Shown here in pieces: positions 13,191 to 19,580 of a stretch of DNA of 24,215 nt. The DNA lies in IMG/VR virus record IMGVR_UViG_3300029812_000162, positions 1 through 24,215 of that record. One strand, given 5' to 3'. The notes under the pieces are model-generated. The model was not told the origin of the DNA. It made no database searches and saw only the letters and a list, made by a program, of their open reading frames with translations. The position numbers were made by a program, and so were the translations under genes. The stretch's first letter is position 1. The number at the start of each line of letters is the position of its first letter. This DNA is from a virus.

Positions 13191-13217
13191 TATATTTATA
13201 AATTTGAAAAATTTAGT

Positions 13218-13245
13218 TTGTATTTCCTCCAAAATATATTATAAT
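13218..13245 (+). promoter_or_regulatory. Promoter cassette type A, copy 4 (rightward)
   Basis: TTGTAT (13218-13223) and TATAAT (13240-13245) are separated by 16 bases, followed by ATAAATATAAGAA. It drives the microprotein and sigma-factor cluster beginning at 13297. Confidence 0.82.
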
Positions 13246-13296
13246 ATAAATATAAGAAATGCTATTTAACAAATTGTGGGAGAGTAATAGATAACA

Positions 13297-13386
13297 ATGG
13301 TGGCAACTGCTGAAAAATTCTATTTATGGTCGTTTAGTCGACCAATATGGATCTTATTCTTTTGGGCCTATATTTCATTATGTTAA
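13297..13386 (+). CDS. Membrane microprotein, 29 aa
   Basis: ATG 13297 is followed by 29 codons: MVATAEKFYLWSFSRP, then a hydrophobic run IWILFFWAYISLC. GGAGAG lies 13 bases upstream, somewhat far. It ends ten bases before the next ATG. Small size makes it uncertain, but it fits the series of small membrane proteins that follows. Confidence 0.45.
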   Translation: MVATAEKFYLWSFSRPIWILFFWAYISLC

Positions 13387-13396
13387 GGAGCCTTGT

Positions 13397-13513
13397 ATGT
13401 CGAAGTTTATTGCCGGAATAATTACGGGCACTGCTATAACTGTAATTGGGTGGGGAGAAGCCACACAAGCAGTTACTAAATGGATACAGCAAATTATCGC
13501 AAATTGGCAATGA
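13397..13513 (+). CDS. Membrane-associated microprotein, 38 aa
   Basis: ATG 13397 follows AAGGAG at ideal distance (six bases), strong evidence for translation. The product is MSKFIAGIITGTAITVIGWG followed by an amphipathic helix (EATQAVTKWIQQIIANWQ), consistent with one membrane or membrane-surface helix. It lies between the 29-aa ORF and the sigma-like gene. Confidence 0.65.
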   Translation: MSKFIAGIITGTAITVIGWGEATQAVTKWIQQIIANWQ

Positions 13514-13553
13514 TAAGTGGATGCCCGTAGGAAGCACACCGGGGGGAAAGCTC

Positions 13554-14054
13554 ATGAATGAAACAATAGATGCATATACCGAATTAATTAATGAATACGC
13601 TTGGGTTGCTCTAAGAAAAGTAAAGAAACCCTCTGAATATGATTTTGAAGATTTCGTGCAAGAAGGGATAAAAATTCTATTGCACGTACAAAAAAACACA
13701 TATAGGGAGGATAAAAAATGCTCCTTCAAAACATTCTTTACTTTATGTCTTAGACACCATTTTGGAAGTTTAGTTTCACAATCTTATAAAAATAAAAAAA
13801 TGGATAACTTGAAGTTTAGGGATAAATTTCAATATGATATGAGTAAAATCCTATGTAGTGCCTTTGATATAGTATCCGTAAAACATATCCTGCAGGATTT
13901 TACACCCGATGAACTTTTGTATACTGAAACAATATTTTTGTTTATGGATACCCCAATTAAATTTAGAAGAAAACTTACAAGAAGGGCGCTTAAAATATCA
14001 TATGAAAGGGAAAGAGAATTGCGAAACAGCATACATGATAAGATATTAAAATGA
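13554..14054 (+). CDS. Sigma-70-family-like RNA polymerase sigma factor
   Basis: This probably directs RNA polymerase to a set of phage promoters. The 166 residues show a region 2 signature: YDFEDFVQEGIKILLHVQKN, then CSFKTFFTLCLRHHFGSLV, matching the sigma pattern D-x-x-Q-E-G...F-x-T. The C-terminal segment LTRRALKISYERERELRNSI resembles a region 4 helix-turn-helix. The start is set at ATG 13554 (MNETIDAYTEL) because GGGGGGAAAG lies directly upstream; a longer frame would run through the previous gene. It sits early in the rightward arm behind type A and B promoters, so it may switch on later genes. Family assignment rests on motifs read by eye. Confidence 0.7.
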   Translation: MNETIDAYTELINEYAWVALRKVKKPSEYDFEDFVQEGIKILLHVQKNTYREDKKCSFKTFFTLCLRHHFGSLVSQSYKNKKMDNLKFRDKFQYDMSKILCSAFDIVSVKHILQDFTPDELLYTETIFLFMDTPIKFRRKLTRRALKISYERERELRNSIHDKILK

Positions 14055-14067
14055 TTTGATTTTTCAT

Positions 14068-14095
14068 TTGTATTTCTTCAAAAATTGAAAGGTGA
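14068..14095 (+). promoter_or_regulatory. Type A promoter cassette that has lost its -10 box
   Basis: TTTTTCATTTGTATTTCTTC is identical to the 5' half of the other cassettes, but after AAAA the sequence turns into ATTGAAAGGTGAG, so where TATAAT is expected (14090-14095) the ribosome binding site of the next gene lies instead. It is probably a decayed or truncated copy without promoter activity. Confidence 0.65.
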
Positions 14096-14099
14096 GAAA

Positions 14100-14339
14100 A
14101 TGAAATTGATTATAATTACATTAGTATTAGGAATCATAGCACTTTTTGGACTTCTACATCATATGGATAACCAATTGGAGAAAGTACTATCCGGAGAATA
14201 TCTTCCTTCCATACAAATAGAGCAGCCTATAGAAGAAAATGAATCAGTTAATGAAGTAGTTCAAATTATTATTGAAGAAACAATTAAGGGTCTTGATGAT
14301 TTCATCAGAGAATCAGAAGAAATAATGGCAAAGAAATAA
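14100..14339 (+). CDS. Single-pass membrane protein, 79 aa
   Basis: The start is ATG 14100 after AAAGGTGAGAAA. One N-terminal membrane helix (LIIITLVLGIIALFGLLHH, about 3-21) is followed by a strongly acidic, helical domain (EENESVNEVVQIIIEETI...SEEIMAKK). This topology suggests a membrane anchor with an exposed acidic tail, either exported or cytoplasmic. No family is recognised. Downstream is a hairpin (14354-14377). Confidence 0.65.
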   Translation: MKLIIITLVLGIIALFGLLHHMDNQLEKVLSGEYLPSIQIEQPIEENESVNEVVQIIIEETIKGLDDFIRESEEIMAKK

Positions 14340-14353
14340 TAAGCGCCAAAATA

Positions 14354-14377
14354 GGATCGGACTCATCATCCGGATCC
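14354..14377 (+). terminator. Weak terminator-like hairpin
   Basis: GGATCGGA and TCCGGATCC can pair around the loop CTCATCA with one bulged base. Downstream bases (ACTTATTATTGTCTT) are T-rich but not a clean T-run. It follows the 79-aa gene by 14 bases. Confidence 0.35.
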
Positions 14378-14473
14378 ACTTATTATTGTCTTCTAAATAA
14401 AAACTAAGTACCCAAATTCTTACTGAGTACATAGTCCTACTGGAGAGAAAAATTGGTATACTATTTTTAAAAG

Positions 14474-14590
14474 ATGAAGAAAATGAAGAAGATATTAACT
14501 ACGATTTTAAGTATAAGTTTGATAGCAATACTGCTTTCTGCATTTGCAGTAGATATTATCTATCTAATTATTTTTCTCTCTAATCAATAA
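14474..14590 (+). CDS. Membrane microprotein, 38 aa
   Basis: The frame begins MKKMKKILTTILSISLIAIL and ends in IIYLIIFLSNQ, a lysine-rich start followed by a long hydrophobic span: either one membrane helix or a signal-peptide-like peptide. There is no good ribosome binding site close to either ATG (14474 or 14483). A TATACT box lies just upstream at about 14457. It is followed by a type A promoter. Confidence 0.4.
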   Translation: MKKMKKILTTILSISLIAILLSAFAVDIIYLIIFLSNQ

Positions 14591-14624
14591 ATTGAAAAAT
14601 ATTTTGTAAATTTTTGATTTTTGT

Positions 14625-14652
14625 TTGTATTTCTTCAAAAGTATATTATACT
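14625..14652 (+). promoter_or_regulatory. Promoter cassette type A, copy 5 (rightward)
   Basis: TTGTAT (14625-14630) and TATACT (14647-14652) are separated by 16 bases, followed by TTAAATATAAGGAACGTTAT, nearly identical to copy 1 on the other strand. It drives the 37-aa basic and 73-aa membrane genes. Confidence 0.82.
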
Positions 14653-14757
14653 TTAAATATAAGGAACGTTATTCTGGAGAATTAAATCAAGGTTTCAGTG
14701 TGTACAATGCCCGTTACCATCGCTGGGTTGATACAGAAAACAAAAGTGGGGAATAAT

Positions 14758-14871
14758 ATGGCAAAGAAATCGAATTCAAGACATGAAAGAAAATTAGCAA
14801 GGCGCAAGTTGCTTAAGGGTCTGGCTAAGGATTCACGTACTGGGTATACGGGGTATAAAAAACATGGCTAA
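14758..14871 (+). CDS. Small basic protein, 37 aa
   Basis: ATG 14758 follows GTGGGGAATAAT. The product (MAKKSNSRHERKLARRKLL ... GYTGYKKHG) is very basic and hydrophilic and probably binds nucleic acid or ribosomes; no family is recognised. An in-frame ATG at 14707 could add 17 residues but has no ribosome binding site. Its stop overlaps the start of the next gene by 8 bases, indicating coupled translation. Confidence 0.6.
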   Translation: MAKKSNSRHERKLARRKLLKGLAKDSRTGYTGYKKHG

Positions 14872-15085
14872 ACTTTTTAGAATATTGAAATGGACATTAC
14901 TTATCCTGGCATTTCCTCTGCTAAGTTTAACTATTTTTTTAGCAGGAACAGTGCTATGGAAACTCTTTAAACTTGTAACAGTTTGTATACTGTGGTTGGT
15001 TGAGGCAATTGGTCAAATTTTACTAGTTATTGGTTTCTTTTTACTCGTTGCTTACATGGCAAGTAAAGGATGGATTACAATTTAA
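14864..15085 (+). CDS. Two-span membrane protein, 73 aa
   Basis: The frame begins MAKLFRILKW and contains two hydrophobic helices (about 10-33 and 36-67) separated by a short KLFK turn, ending SKGWITI. It overlaps the preceding 37-aa gene. The small two-helix layout is compatible with a holin-like or membrane-remodelling protein, but no endolysin or other lysis gene is nearby, so no role is assigned. The 194 bases that follow (15086-15279) contain no supported gene. Confidence 0.65.
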   Translation: MAKLFRILKWTLLILAFPLLSLTIFLAGTVLWKLFKLVTVCILWLVEAIGQILLVIGFFLLVAYMASKGWITI

Positions 15086-15279
15086 GGTGCAGGATTTGTT
15101 GAATGATAGGAAGAAATAAGGCTCTGTGCTTGTTTTTGGTATGTTGAGGTATAAAGATATCCATTTTAATAGTTCTTCGAAGAGAGGCAGTGTTAGATAG
15201 GTTAAATCAAGTGTTAGGAAGTGGGTTGGGTACCAATTCAATAACAACAGAGCCCACAATAGAAAATAAGGGGATTGAA

Positions 15280-15537
15280 ATGAATTTAGTATCAATTTGG
15301 GAAAAGAAGATGAAAAAAGCGGGTAATCAGTTTGCTATGATTAGAACGAAAACGGCCATCTATGATAGAGTAGCTATTGTTGAAAATACTACGACTGCAC
15401 TTAAAATTCAATGGCCAAAAGGTACCTCAAAGAAAAGAAATCTCAATACCGCGGATTGTAGGCATGAATCTTTTACAATCAAACAGGAAGTCATTACAAA
15501 AACAGACATTAAGGATATCCGGTATTACAAGGATTAA
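15280..15537 (+). CDS. Hypothetical protein, 85 aa
   Basis: The start is chosen at ATG 15280 (MNLVSIWEKKMKK) because AAGGGGATTGAA precedes it; a longer frame from GTG 15190 lacks a ribosome binding site. The product is basic and probably beta-rich (FAMIRTKTAIYDRVAIVENT) and is not recognised. It is followed 31 bases later by the 121-aa gene. Confidence 0.6.
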   Translation: MNLVSIWEKKMKKAGNQFAMIRTKTAIYDRVAIVENTTTALKIQWPKGTSKKRNLNTADCRHESFTIKQEVITKTDIKDIRYYKD

Positions 15538-15568
15538 GAATGAAACAAATATAAAAAGGAGATTAAAA

Positions 15569-15934
15569 ATGAGATGGGTACTATTTACAGAAGTGCAAAT
15601 ACATCAAACAAAAGAAGAACAGATGCAAGTTATTGAAATTCCGAGATACGTTAACGCTGATAGAGTAGATGGAGTTACCCCGGGTGTAGTTCCAAGTGAA
15701 GTAGCCGGCCCTATGGGAGAAGCAGTTGCAAAACCCGCTGCATACATTCATACAGGTATAGAACATATCCTTGTGAAATGTACAATAAATGAAGCCCTTT
15801 ATATGCTTACCTGGGAAGGAATAGATGTAGAAGGTCCCAAGGGTTGCGTTCCGGGCGAATACATTACTACGTCAATTATGAAAAGATCCATGCCGGAAAG
15901 TGGGTCAGAAAATGAAAGTAAAATTATTTCATAG
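15569..15934 (+). CDS. Hypothetical protein, 121 aa
   Basis: ATG 15569 follows AAAAGGAGATTAAAA; the longer frame from 15377 overlaps the previous gene and is not used. The product starts MRWVLFTEVQIHQTKEEQM and is a compact, probably beta-rich protein with a glycine- and proline-rich middle (GVTPGVVPSEVAGPMGEA). No family recognised. It lies in the same operon as the 186-aa gene eight bases downstream. Confidence 0.65.
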   Translation: MRWVLFTEVQIHQTKEEQMQVIEIPRYVNADRVDGVTPGVVPSEVAGPMGEAVAKPAAYIHTGIEHILVKCTINEALYMLTWEGIDVEGPKGCVPGEYITTSIMKRSMPESGSENESKIIS

Positions 15935-15942
15935 GTAAGGAT

Positions 15943-16503
15943 ATGAAAGAAAAATCAAAAATAGATTGGAAAATTGAAGATATTGCTATAATCAAAGAAC
16001 ATTGTGAAAACGCAGGGGCATTTTTAAGAGTTCTCGGTCCAGCGGTATTTCTAAAGCAATGGTGGGTTCCCGTGGAAGATCCAGATGAAGAAGATCCAAC
16101 TTATCATAAAGAATCTTGTTTAGAATTATTTGAACCCGGAGAAAGCTATATTCCCACTTCTCTTCGTCAGATTATTGAAAAAGAAAAAATATTGAGAGAA
16201 ACAGGATATGGTATTGGACAATTGAAGGAGTATGATAATGAAATTGGTATGTGGCACGGTCCAAATTCTAATCTTATGGACATGTTAAATACCCCCGGTC
16301 AAGATGATAATTTTGTAGTAATTAAATTTGCTTCAGATGGTACAAATAGTATAATATACCGATGGTACTCTAAAGGAAATTGTTGGAGAAAAGCACGTAA
16401 AGTAGGAATATATGTAGATCCGGATTGGCAAGATTATCTTGATAGAAATCCTGATGCTTGTGACAGAACGAGTGCACCGTATAGGGATGGAGAAGAATTA
16501 TGA
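15943..16503 (+). CDS. Hypothetical protein, 186 aa
   Basis: ATG 15943 follows TAAGGAT, eight bases after the previous stop. The product is acidic, with an aromatic N-terminal part (LKQWWVPVEDPDEEDP) and a C-terminal stretch containing IIYRWYSKGNCWRKARKVG. No family recognised. Its stop codon overlaps the ATG of the next short ORF as ATGA. Confidence 0.65.
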   Translation: MKEKSKIDWKIEDIAIIKEHCENAGAFLRVLGPAVFLKQWWVPVEDPDEEDPTYHKESCLELFEPGESYIPTSLRQIIEKEKILRETGYGIGQLKEYDNEIGMWHGPNSNLMDMLNTPGQDDNFVVIKFASDGTNSIIYRWYSKGNCWRKARKVGIYVDPDWQDYLDRNPDACDRTSAPYRDGEEL

Positions 16504-16583
16504 AAGTCAGATGTAAAACTAATTTAGATGATTATAGAAATGAAGCATGGCCAGAAGAATTTTGTTGCCGCTCTATATATTGA
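16500..16583 (+). CDS. Short ORF, 27 aa, possibly the start of a frameshifted gene
   Basis: ATG 16500 overlaps the previous stop (ATGA) and has GGAG seven bases upstream. The frame reads MKVRCKTNLDDYRNEAWPEE then FCCRSIY and stops. In a neighbouring frame the sequence continues plausibly (ALYIDISIKCSGDDYYLKVS ... RKLFG, stop near 16664), so this may be one small gene broken by an indel. A third frame from 16545 gives a short hydrophobic ORF. Which of these is real cannot be settled here. Confidence 0.4.
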   Translation: MKVRCKTNLDDYRNEAWPEEFCCRSIY

Positions 16584-16723
16584 TATTAGCATCAAGTGTA
16601 GCGGTGATGATTACTACTTGAAAGTATCAACATATACAGGATGCTCGACAGTACGTAAGTTATTTGGCTAAAAGAATTGAATACAAATGTAGTTCTAAAA
16701 GTATAAAATTTTTAATTTTTCAT

Positions 16724-16751
16724 TTGTATTTCCACTAAAGTATATTATAAT
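16724..16751 (+). promoter_or_regulatory. Promoter cassette type A, copy 6 (rightward)
   Basis: TTGTAT (16724-16729) and TATAAT (16746-16751) are separated by 16 bases, with TTTTTCA upstream and TTAAATATAGGGA downstream. It drives the 112-aa gene and probably the DUF932-like gene. Confidence 0.82.
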
Positions 16752-16804
16752 TTAAATATAGGGATTAAAAAGAAACAACATTTAAAATATGGGTTTTATT
16801 GGCT

Positions 16805-17143
16805 ATGAAAATATTACGAGTACAAGATGCGTCTGGAAAAGGTCCATACTGGTGTTCAAGAAATGCTAAATCCCAGGCTGTGTGTGATATGCAAGATAAA
16901 CATGGTAGATCCCCGAATACACACCCTTCCACACAACAGGATCCCGGAATTGATAGATATCAAGAGCACGATGAACATTGTGGATTTTTAAATAGAAAAC
17001 AATTATACAACTGGTTTACAGATGATGAATTGAGTATACTTGCAGAAAGTGGTTTTCATACTGTAGAAGTGGAAGGTAAAATAACTGGAATAGGAAAATA
17101 TCAAGTTTTATTTAAACTAAATACACACCAGGACCATAGATAG
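16805..17143 (+). CDS. Hypothetical phage protein, 112 aa
   Basis: The product begins MKILRVQDASGKGPYWCSRN and includes a conserved-looking middle (DEHCGFLNRKQLYNWFTDDE) and a C-terminal VEGKITGIGKYQVLFKL. This composition resembles a hypothetical family that I associate with phage genomes; no function is known to me. The cysteines and histidines (WC, EHC) could bind metal, but no standard motif is present. The start is set at ATG 16805; the ribosome binding site is weak (GGG about 12 bases upstream), and TTG 16799 is an alternative. Confidence 0.65.
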   Translation: MKILRVQDASGKGPYWCSRNAKSQAVCDMQDKHGRSPNTHPSTQQDPGIDRYQEHDEHCGFLNRKQLYNWFTDDELSILAESGFHTVEVEGKITGIGKYQVLFKLNTHQDHR

Positions 17144-17211
17144 CAAAATAGGAATACTAATGAAAGCTAAGAAGGAATAAAATCAATCTAACATTATTTG
17201 GAGGTAGCAAA

Positions 17212-18234
17212 ATGAATAGTTTAGCAGAATTGAAAGGTGTAATAAGTCGGGAAGAATTACTAACTAAAGTTGCTGATTATGAGGTGGCATCTCCACTGGA
17301 AGTAGAATTGGGAGAGGCGGTAAACTTTTCTTTCAATGAAGAAGGAGAAGCTACAATACAGCACAGAAAAGGAGAAACTACATTGAGTCCTGCTGCATTA
17401 GGTAGTTTATTGACCCATATTGGATTCCCAAAACCCTACTTGCGAAAGATTCCAGCGGAACAGGTTAGTGCACTTGTTATGCCCCATCTCAATTATTGGT
17501 ATCAGGATGCCTTGGCTGGAAACATTCTCAGACTTCTAACTATAGATAATAATGCCATTGCGGCGATACCAAAAGCTAATTTCAAACACATTAAGGTATC
17601 AGAAGTAGTTGACGCCGCAGAAGCTACACTCGGCAAATCAGTAGCTGGGTATCATAAGGCGTGGATGTCACCCGAATCATTCAAAATCAGCATTCTGACG
17701 CCGGAACAAGTTGAGATAGGAAAAGATGATCTATATAATGCTGGAATACGAATTGAGCACAGTGTCTCAGGTGCAGTATCCACAAGTGTATCCCCCTATG
17801 TATTCCGTCAGTGGTGCTCGAATGGAGCCACAACTGAACATCAGTTAGGATCATGGAGACGGCGTAACGGAAAAGAGGATATCAGCACTTGGTTGCAGCG
17901 GACGATAATTGATGCCCGGAAACTTTTCAACCAAGAAATTGATAATCTCCGAGGATTACAAAACATCAAAATTGATAAGGATATTTCTCAAGTTTTGGAT
18001 TCCGTTCTTACACAGTCGTCAATTCCAGCTGGGTTACAAAAGGAAGTTCGGAATCAGTTGATTGATGATGGTGCTGAGAATTTACTTGACATTTATAATT
18101 GCATTACAAAGGTGGACACGCACAGTTCATTTTTTGATGATAAACCAAACAGTAAAGGCTTATTGAATGGTGTAGCGGCTCATTTGGCACATCATTCTAA
18201 GTTGTGTCCTGTGTGCCATAAGAATATGAATTAA
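17212..18234 (+). CDS. DUF932-like phage/plasmid protein
   Basis: The 340-aa product fits the DUF932 type found in phages and plasmids: an N-terminal region with GEATIQHRKGETTLS and LTHIGFPKPYLRKIP, then the typical central block SVSGAVSTSVSPYVFRQWCS followed by NGAT. The C-terminus ends in a single CPVCHK pair that could be half a zinc site. The biochemical role of DUF932 proteins is not established; some are thought to relate to nucleic-acid metabolism. ATG 17212 follows TTTGGAGGTAGCAAA, one of the strongest ribosome binding sites in the window, suggesting high expression. Confidence 0.75.
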   Translation: MNSLAELKGVISREELLTKVADYEVASPLEVELGEAVNFSFNEEGEATIQHRKGETTLSPAALGSLLTHIGFPKPYLRKIPAEQVSALVMPHLNYWYQDALAGNILRLLTIDNNAIAAIPKANFKHIKVSEVVDAAEATLGKSVAGYHKAWMSPESFKISILTPEQVEIGKDDLYNAGIRIEHSVSGAVSTSVSPYVFRQWCSNGATTEHQLGSWRRRNGKEDISTWLQRTIIDARKLFNQEIDNLRGLQNIKIDKDISQVLDSVLTQSSIPAGLQKEVRNQLIDDGAENLLDIYNCITKVDTHSSFFDDKPNSKGLLNGVAAHLAHHSKLCPVCHKNMN

Positions 18235-18266
18235 ATCCTATTTATTGGATGAAGAAAAACATAAAT

Positions 18267-18367
18267 CCCCCATTCGTTGAAAAGGAACCTTAGTGGGGGC
18301 AAGGAGGCCCCGTCTCGAGTCGATTAAATGAGAGGTAGTTAATATGGTTAATAACTCGAATAAGACG
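18267..18367 (+). other. Structured non-coding segment with mutually exclusive hairpins
   Basis: CCCCCA (18267-18272) can pair with TGGGGG (18294-18299). The same G run can instead pair as GGGGC (18296-18300) with GCCCC (18307-18311), leaving AAGGAG in the loop. A further bulged stem joins CGTCT-CGAGT (18311-18320) with ACTCG...AGACG (18354-18367). This resembles a switch or small structured RNA between the DUF932-like gene and the tRNA, but no known riboswitch is recognised. Confidence 0.4.
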
Positions 18368-18412
18368 TTTAGGATATGTTGATTTGAGGAATTGATTAAA
18401 TCAAGATACGAA

Positions 18413-18487
18413 AGCGGGGTAGAGCAGTCCGGTTAGCTTGTCAGCCTCATAAGCTGAAGGTCGTAGGTTCGAATCCTGCCCCCGCTA
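18413..18487 (+). tRNA. tRNA-Met (anticodon CAU)
   Basis: The acceptor stem AGCGGGG/CCCCGCT, the anticodon stem TCAGC/GCTGA with loop CTCATAA (anticodon CAT at 18448-18450), and the T arm GTAGG-TTCGAAT-CCTGC are all well formed. CCA is not encoded. The body (GCGGGGTAGAGCAG, GTTAGCT) resembles bacterial initiator tRNA, but the three G-C pairs of the initiator anticodon stem and the 1-72 mismatch are absent. A CAU anticodon could also mark an isoleucine tRNA if lysidine-modified. Confidence 0.92.
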
Positions 18488-18535
18488 TTATGAAAGAATT
18501 TCTAATAATATAACCATCGATTTGAAGGATTGATT

Positions 18536-19333
18536 ATGCCTATTCCAAAAGATATCTTAAGAAACAATCCGTGCTTATCGGAGTGGTCTATATTGACAGC
18601 ATATCGAGGGTCAATAGCCCACGGTATGTATATGCCTAAGAAAGATCCCAATTCTATTGATGATAAAGATGTTATAGGTATTTGTATACCCCCAGTTGAC
18701 TATTATTATGGCCTTAAAGAATTTGGTTCAAGAGGAACAAAAGAAATTAAGATAGATGAATGGGACATTGTTGTTTTTGAATACATTAAAGCTCTTCGCC
18801 TTCTTAAAGCCGGCAACCCAAACATTTTGAATATTTTATGGCTAGAACCACAGCACTATATAAAAATAACTCCGGCGGGACAATTGCTTCTTGATAACAG
18901 GGATTTATTTGCAGCAAAGCATGTGTACCATAGCTTTGTTGGATACGCCTGGGGACAGTTGCACGGAATGACTCACTCAGCTTGTAAAGGTTATATGGGA
19001 GAAAAAAGAAAGAAACTTGTTGAAAAATACGGATTTGATGTAAAAAATGGTGCCCACTGTATACGTATTCTTAAGATGGGAATTGAATTCTTAACCGATG
19101 GAGAATTACACGTTTTGAGAAAAGATGCTCAACAACTCTTAGAAATCAAACGTGGGGAATGGTCTTTAGAGCAGATTAAAGCTGAAGCAGAAAGATTATT
19201 TACTGTTGCTGAAACAGCCTTTATCTCTTCCAAACTTCCGGATATGCCGGACAAAGAAAAAATAAATAAACTATGTATTGATATAGCGGAATGTTGGAGA
19301 AAAGAAGGTGGAAGATACCAAAGATTGGCTTAA
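18536..19333 (+). CDS. COG3541-type nucleotidyltransferase (polymerase beta superfamily)
   Basis: The 265-aa product carries the minimal nucleotidyltransferase signature: YRGSIAHGM (23-31, with G25-S26), DDKD (42-45) as the acidic pair, and a third acidic position in DEWDIVVFE (74-82). The N-terminal GSxAHG...DDxD layout and the later FVGYAWGQLHGMT helix match the family often annotated as RNA repair pathway DNA polymerase beta family or YcgL-like. The substrate is unknown; an RNA or tRNA end-repair role is suggested by annotation habits and by its place 49 bases after a tRNA. ATG 18536 follows GAAGGATTGATT. Confidence 0.82.
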   Translation: MPIPKDILRNNPCLSEWSILTAYRGSIAHGMYMPKKDPNSIDDKDVIGICIPPVDYYYGLKEFGSRGTKEIKIDEWDIVVFEYIKALRLLKAGNPNILNILWLEPQHYIKITPAGQLLLDNRDLFAAKHVYHSFVGYAWGQLHGMTHSACKGYMGEKRKKLVEKYGFDVKNGAHCIRILKMGIEFLTDGELHVLRKDAQQLLEIKRGEWSLEQIKAEAERLFTVAETAFISSKLPDMPDKEKINKLCIDIAECWRKEGGRYQRLA

Positions 19334-19472
19334 AGTTGAATGGAGCTATGACGATGACGGATATTCAATTTGTCCTTCTTGTTTTGAATCAATGATATGG
19401 GGGATAGAGATTGCCCTCGAAATCATTCATCTGATTGTGAGTATATCTCATACATACGAAAGGGGAATGAAA
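19308..19472 (+). other. Overlapping frame with a CPSC motif, possible decayed zinc protein
   Basis: Starting from a GTG at 19308 inside the nucleotidyltransferase gene, the frame reads DWLKVEWSYDDDGYSICPSC and then becomes hydrophobic (SMIWGIEIALEIIHLIV). One base out of frame, the same DNA gives NDMGDRDCPRNHSSDCEY, which looks like the missing half of a zinc ribbon. A single-base indel near 19390 in a small zinc-binding gene would explain this. There is no proper ribosome binding site for the GTG. Confidence 0.3.
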
Positions 19473-19574
19473 ATGAGTAAACCAATGCAAGGAAACAAAA
19501 AAGAAAGAAGACAAGCAAGACGGAAGCGACGTATTGTCTCTGTTAGTAGATTTAAGAAAGCAAGTAGAATGTAA
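19473..19574 (+). CDS. Small very basic protein, 33 aa
   Basis: ATG 19473 is preceded by AAAGGGGAATGAAA, a good ribosome binding site. The product is MSKPMQGNKKERRQARRKRR followed by IVSVSRFKKASRM: 14 of 33 residues are Lys or Arg. It is similar in character to the 37-aa basic protein at 14758 and is probably a nucleic-acid-associated peptide. The frame is also the 3' part of a longer ORF from 19308, but the ribosome binding site favours this start. Confidence 0.55.
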   Translation: MSKPMQGNKKERRQARRKRRIVSVSRFKKASRM

Positions 19575-19580
19575 TTAAGA

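Noticed and set aside
13334-13729. Leftward 131-aa frame opposite the microproteins and sigma-like gene.
   Set aside because: It is the shadow of three rightward genes with good ribosome binding sites; it has a serine/leucine-rich composition typical of antisense frames.
14700-14756. 18-codon ORF with GTG start (VYNARYHRWVDTENKSGE) after AAGG.
   Set aside because: Too short and without homology evidence; it could be a leader peptide or the tail of a lost gene, but nothing decides between these and chance.
15041-15295. Leftward 84-aa hydrophobic frame across the gap after the two-span membrane gene.
   Set aside because: No ribosome binding site on the minus strand and no leftward promoter; composition is that of an antisense reading of AT-rich DNA.
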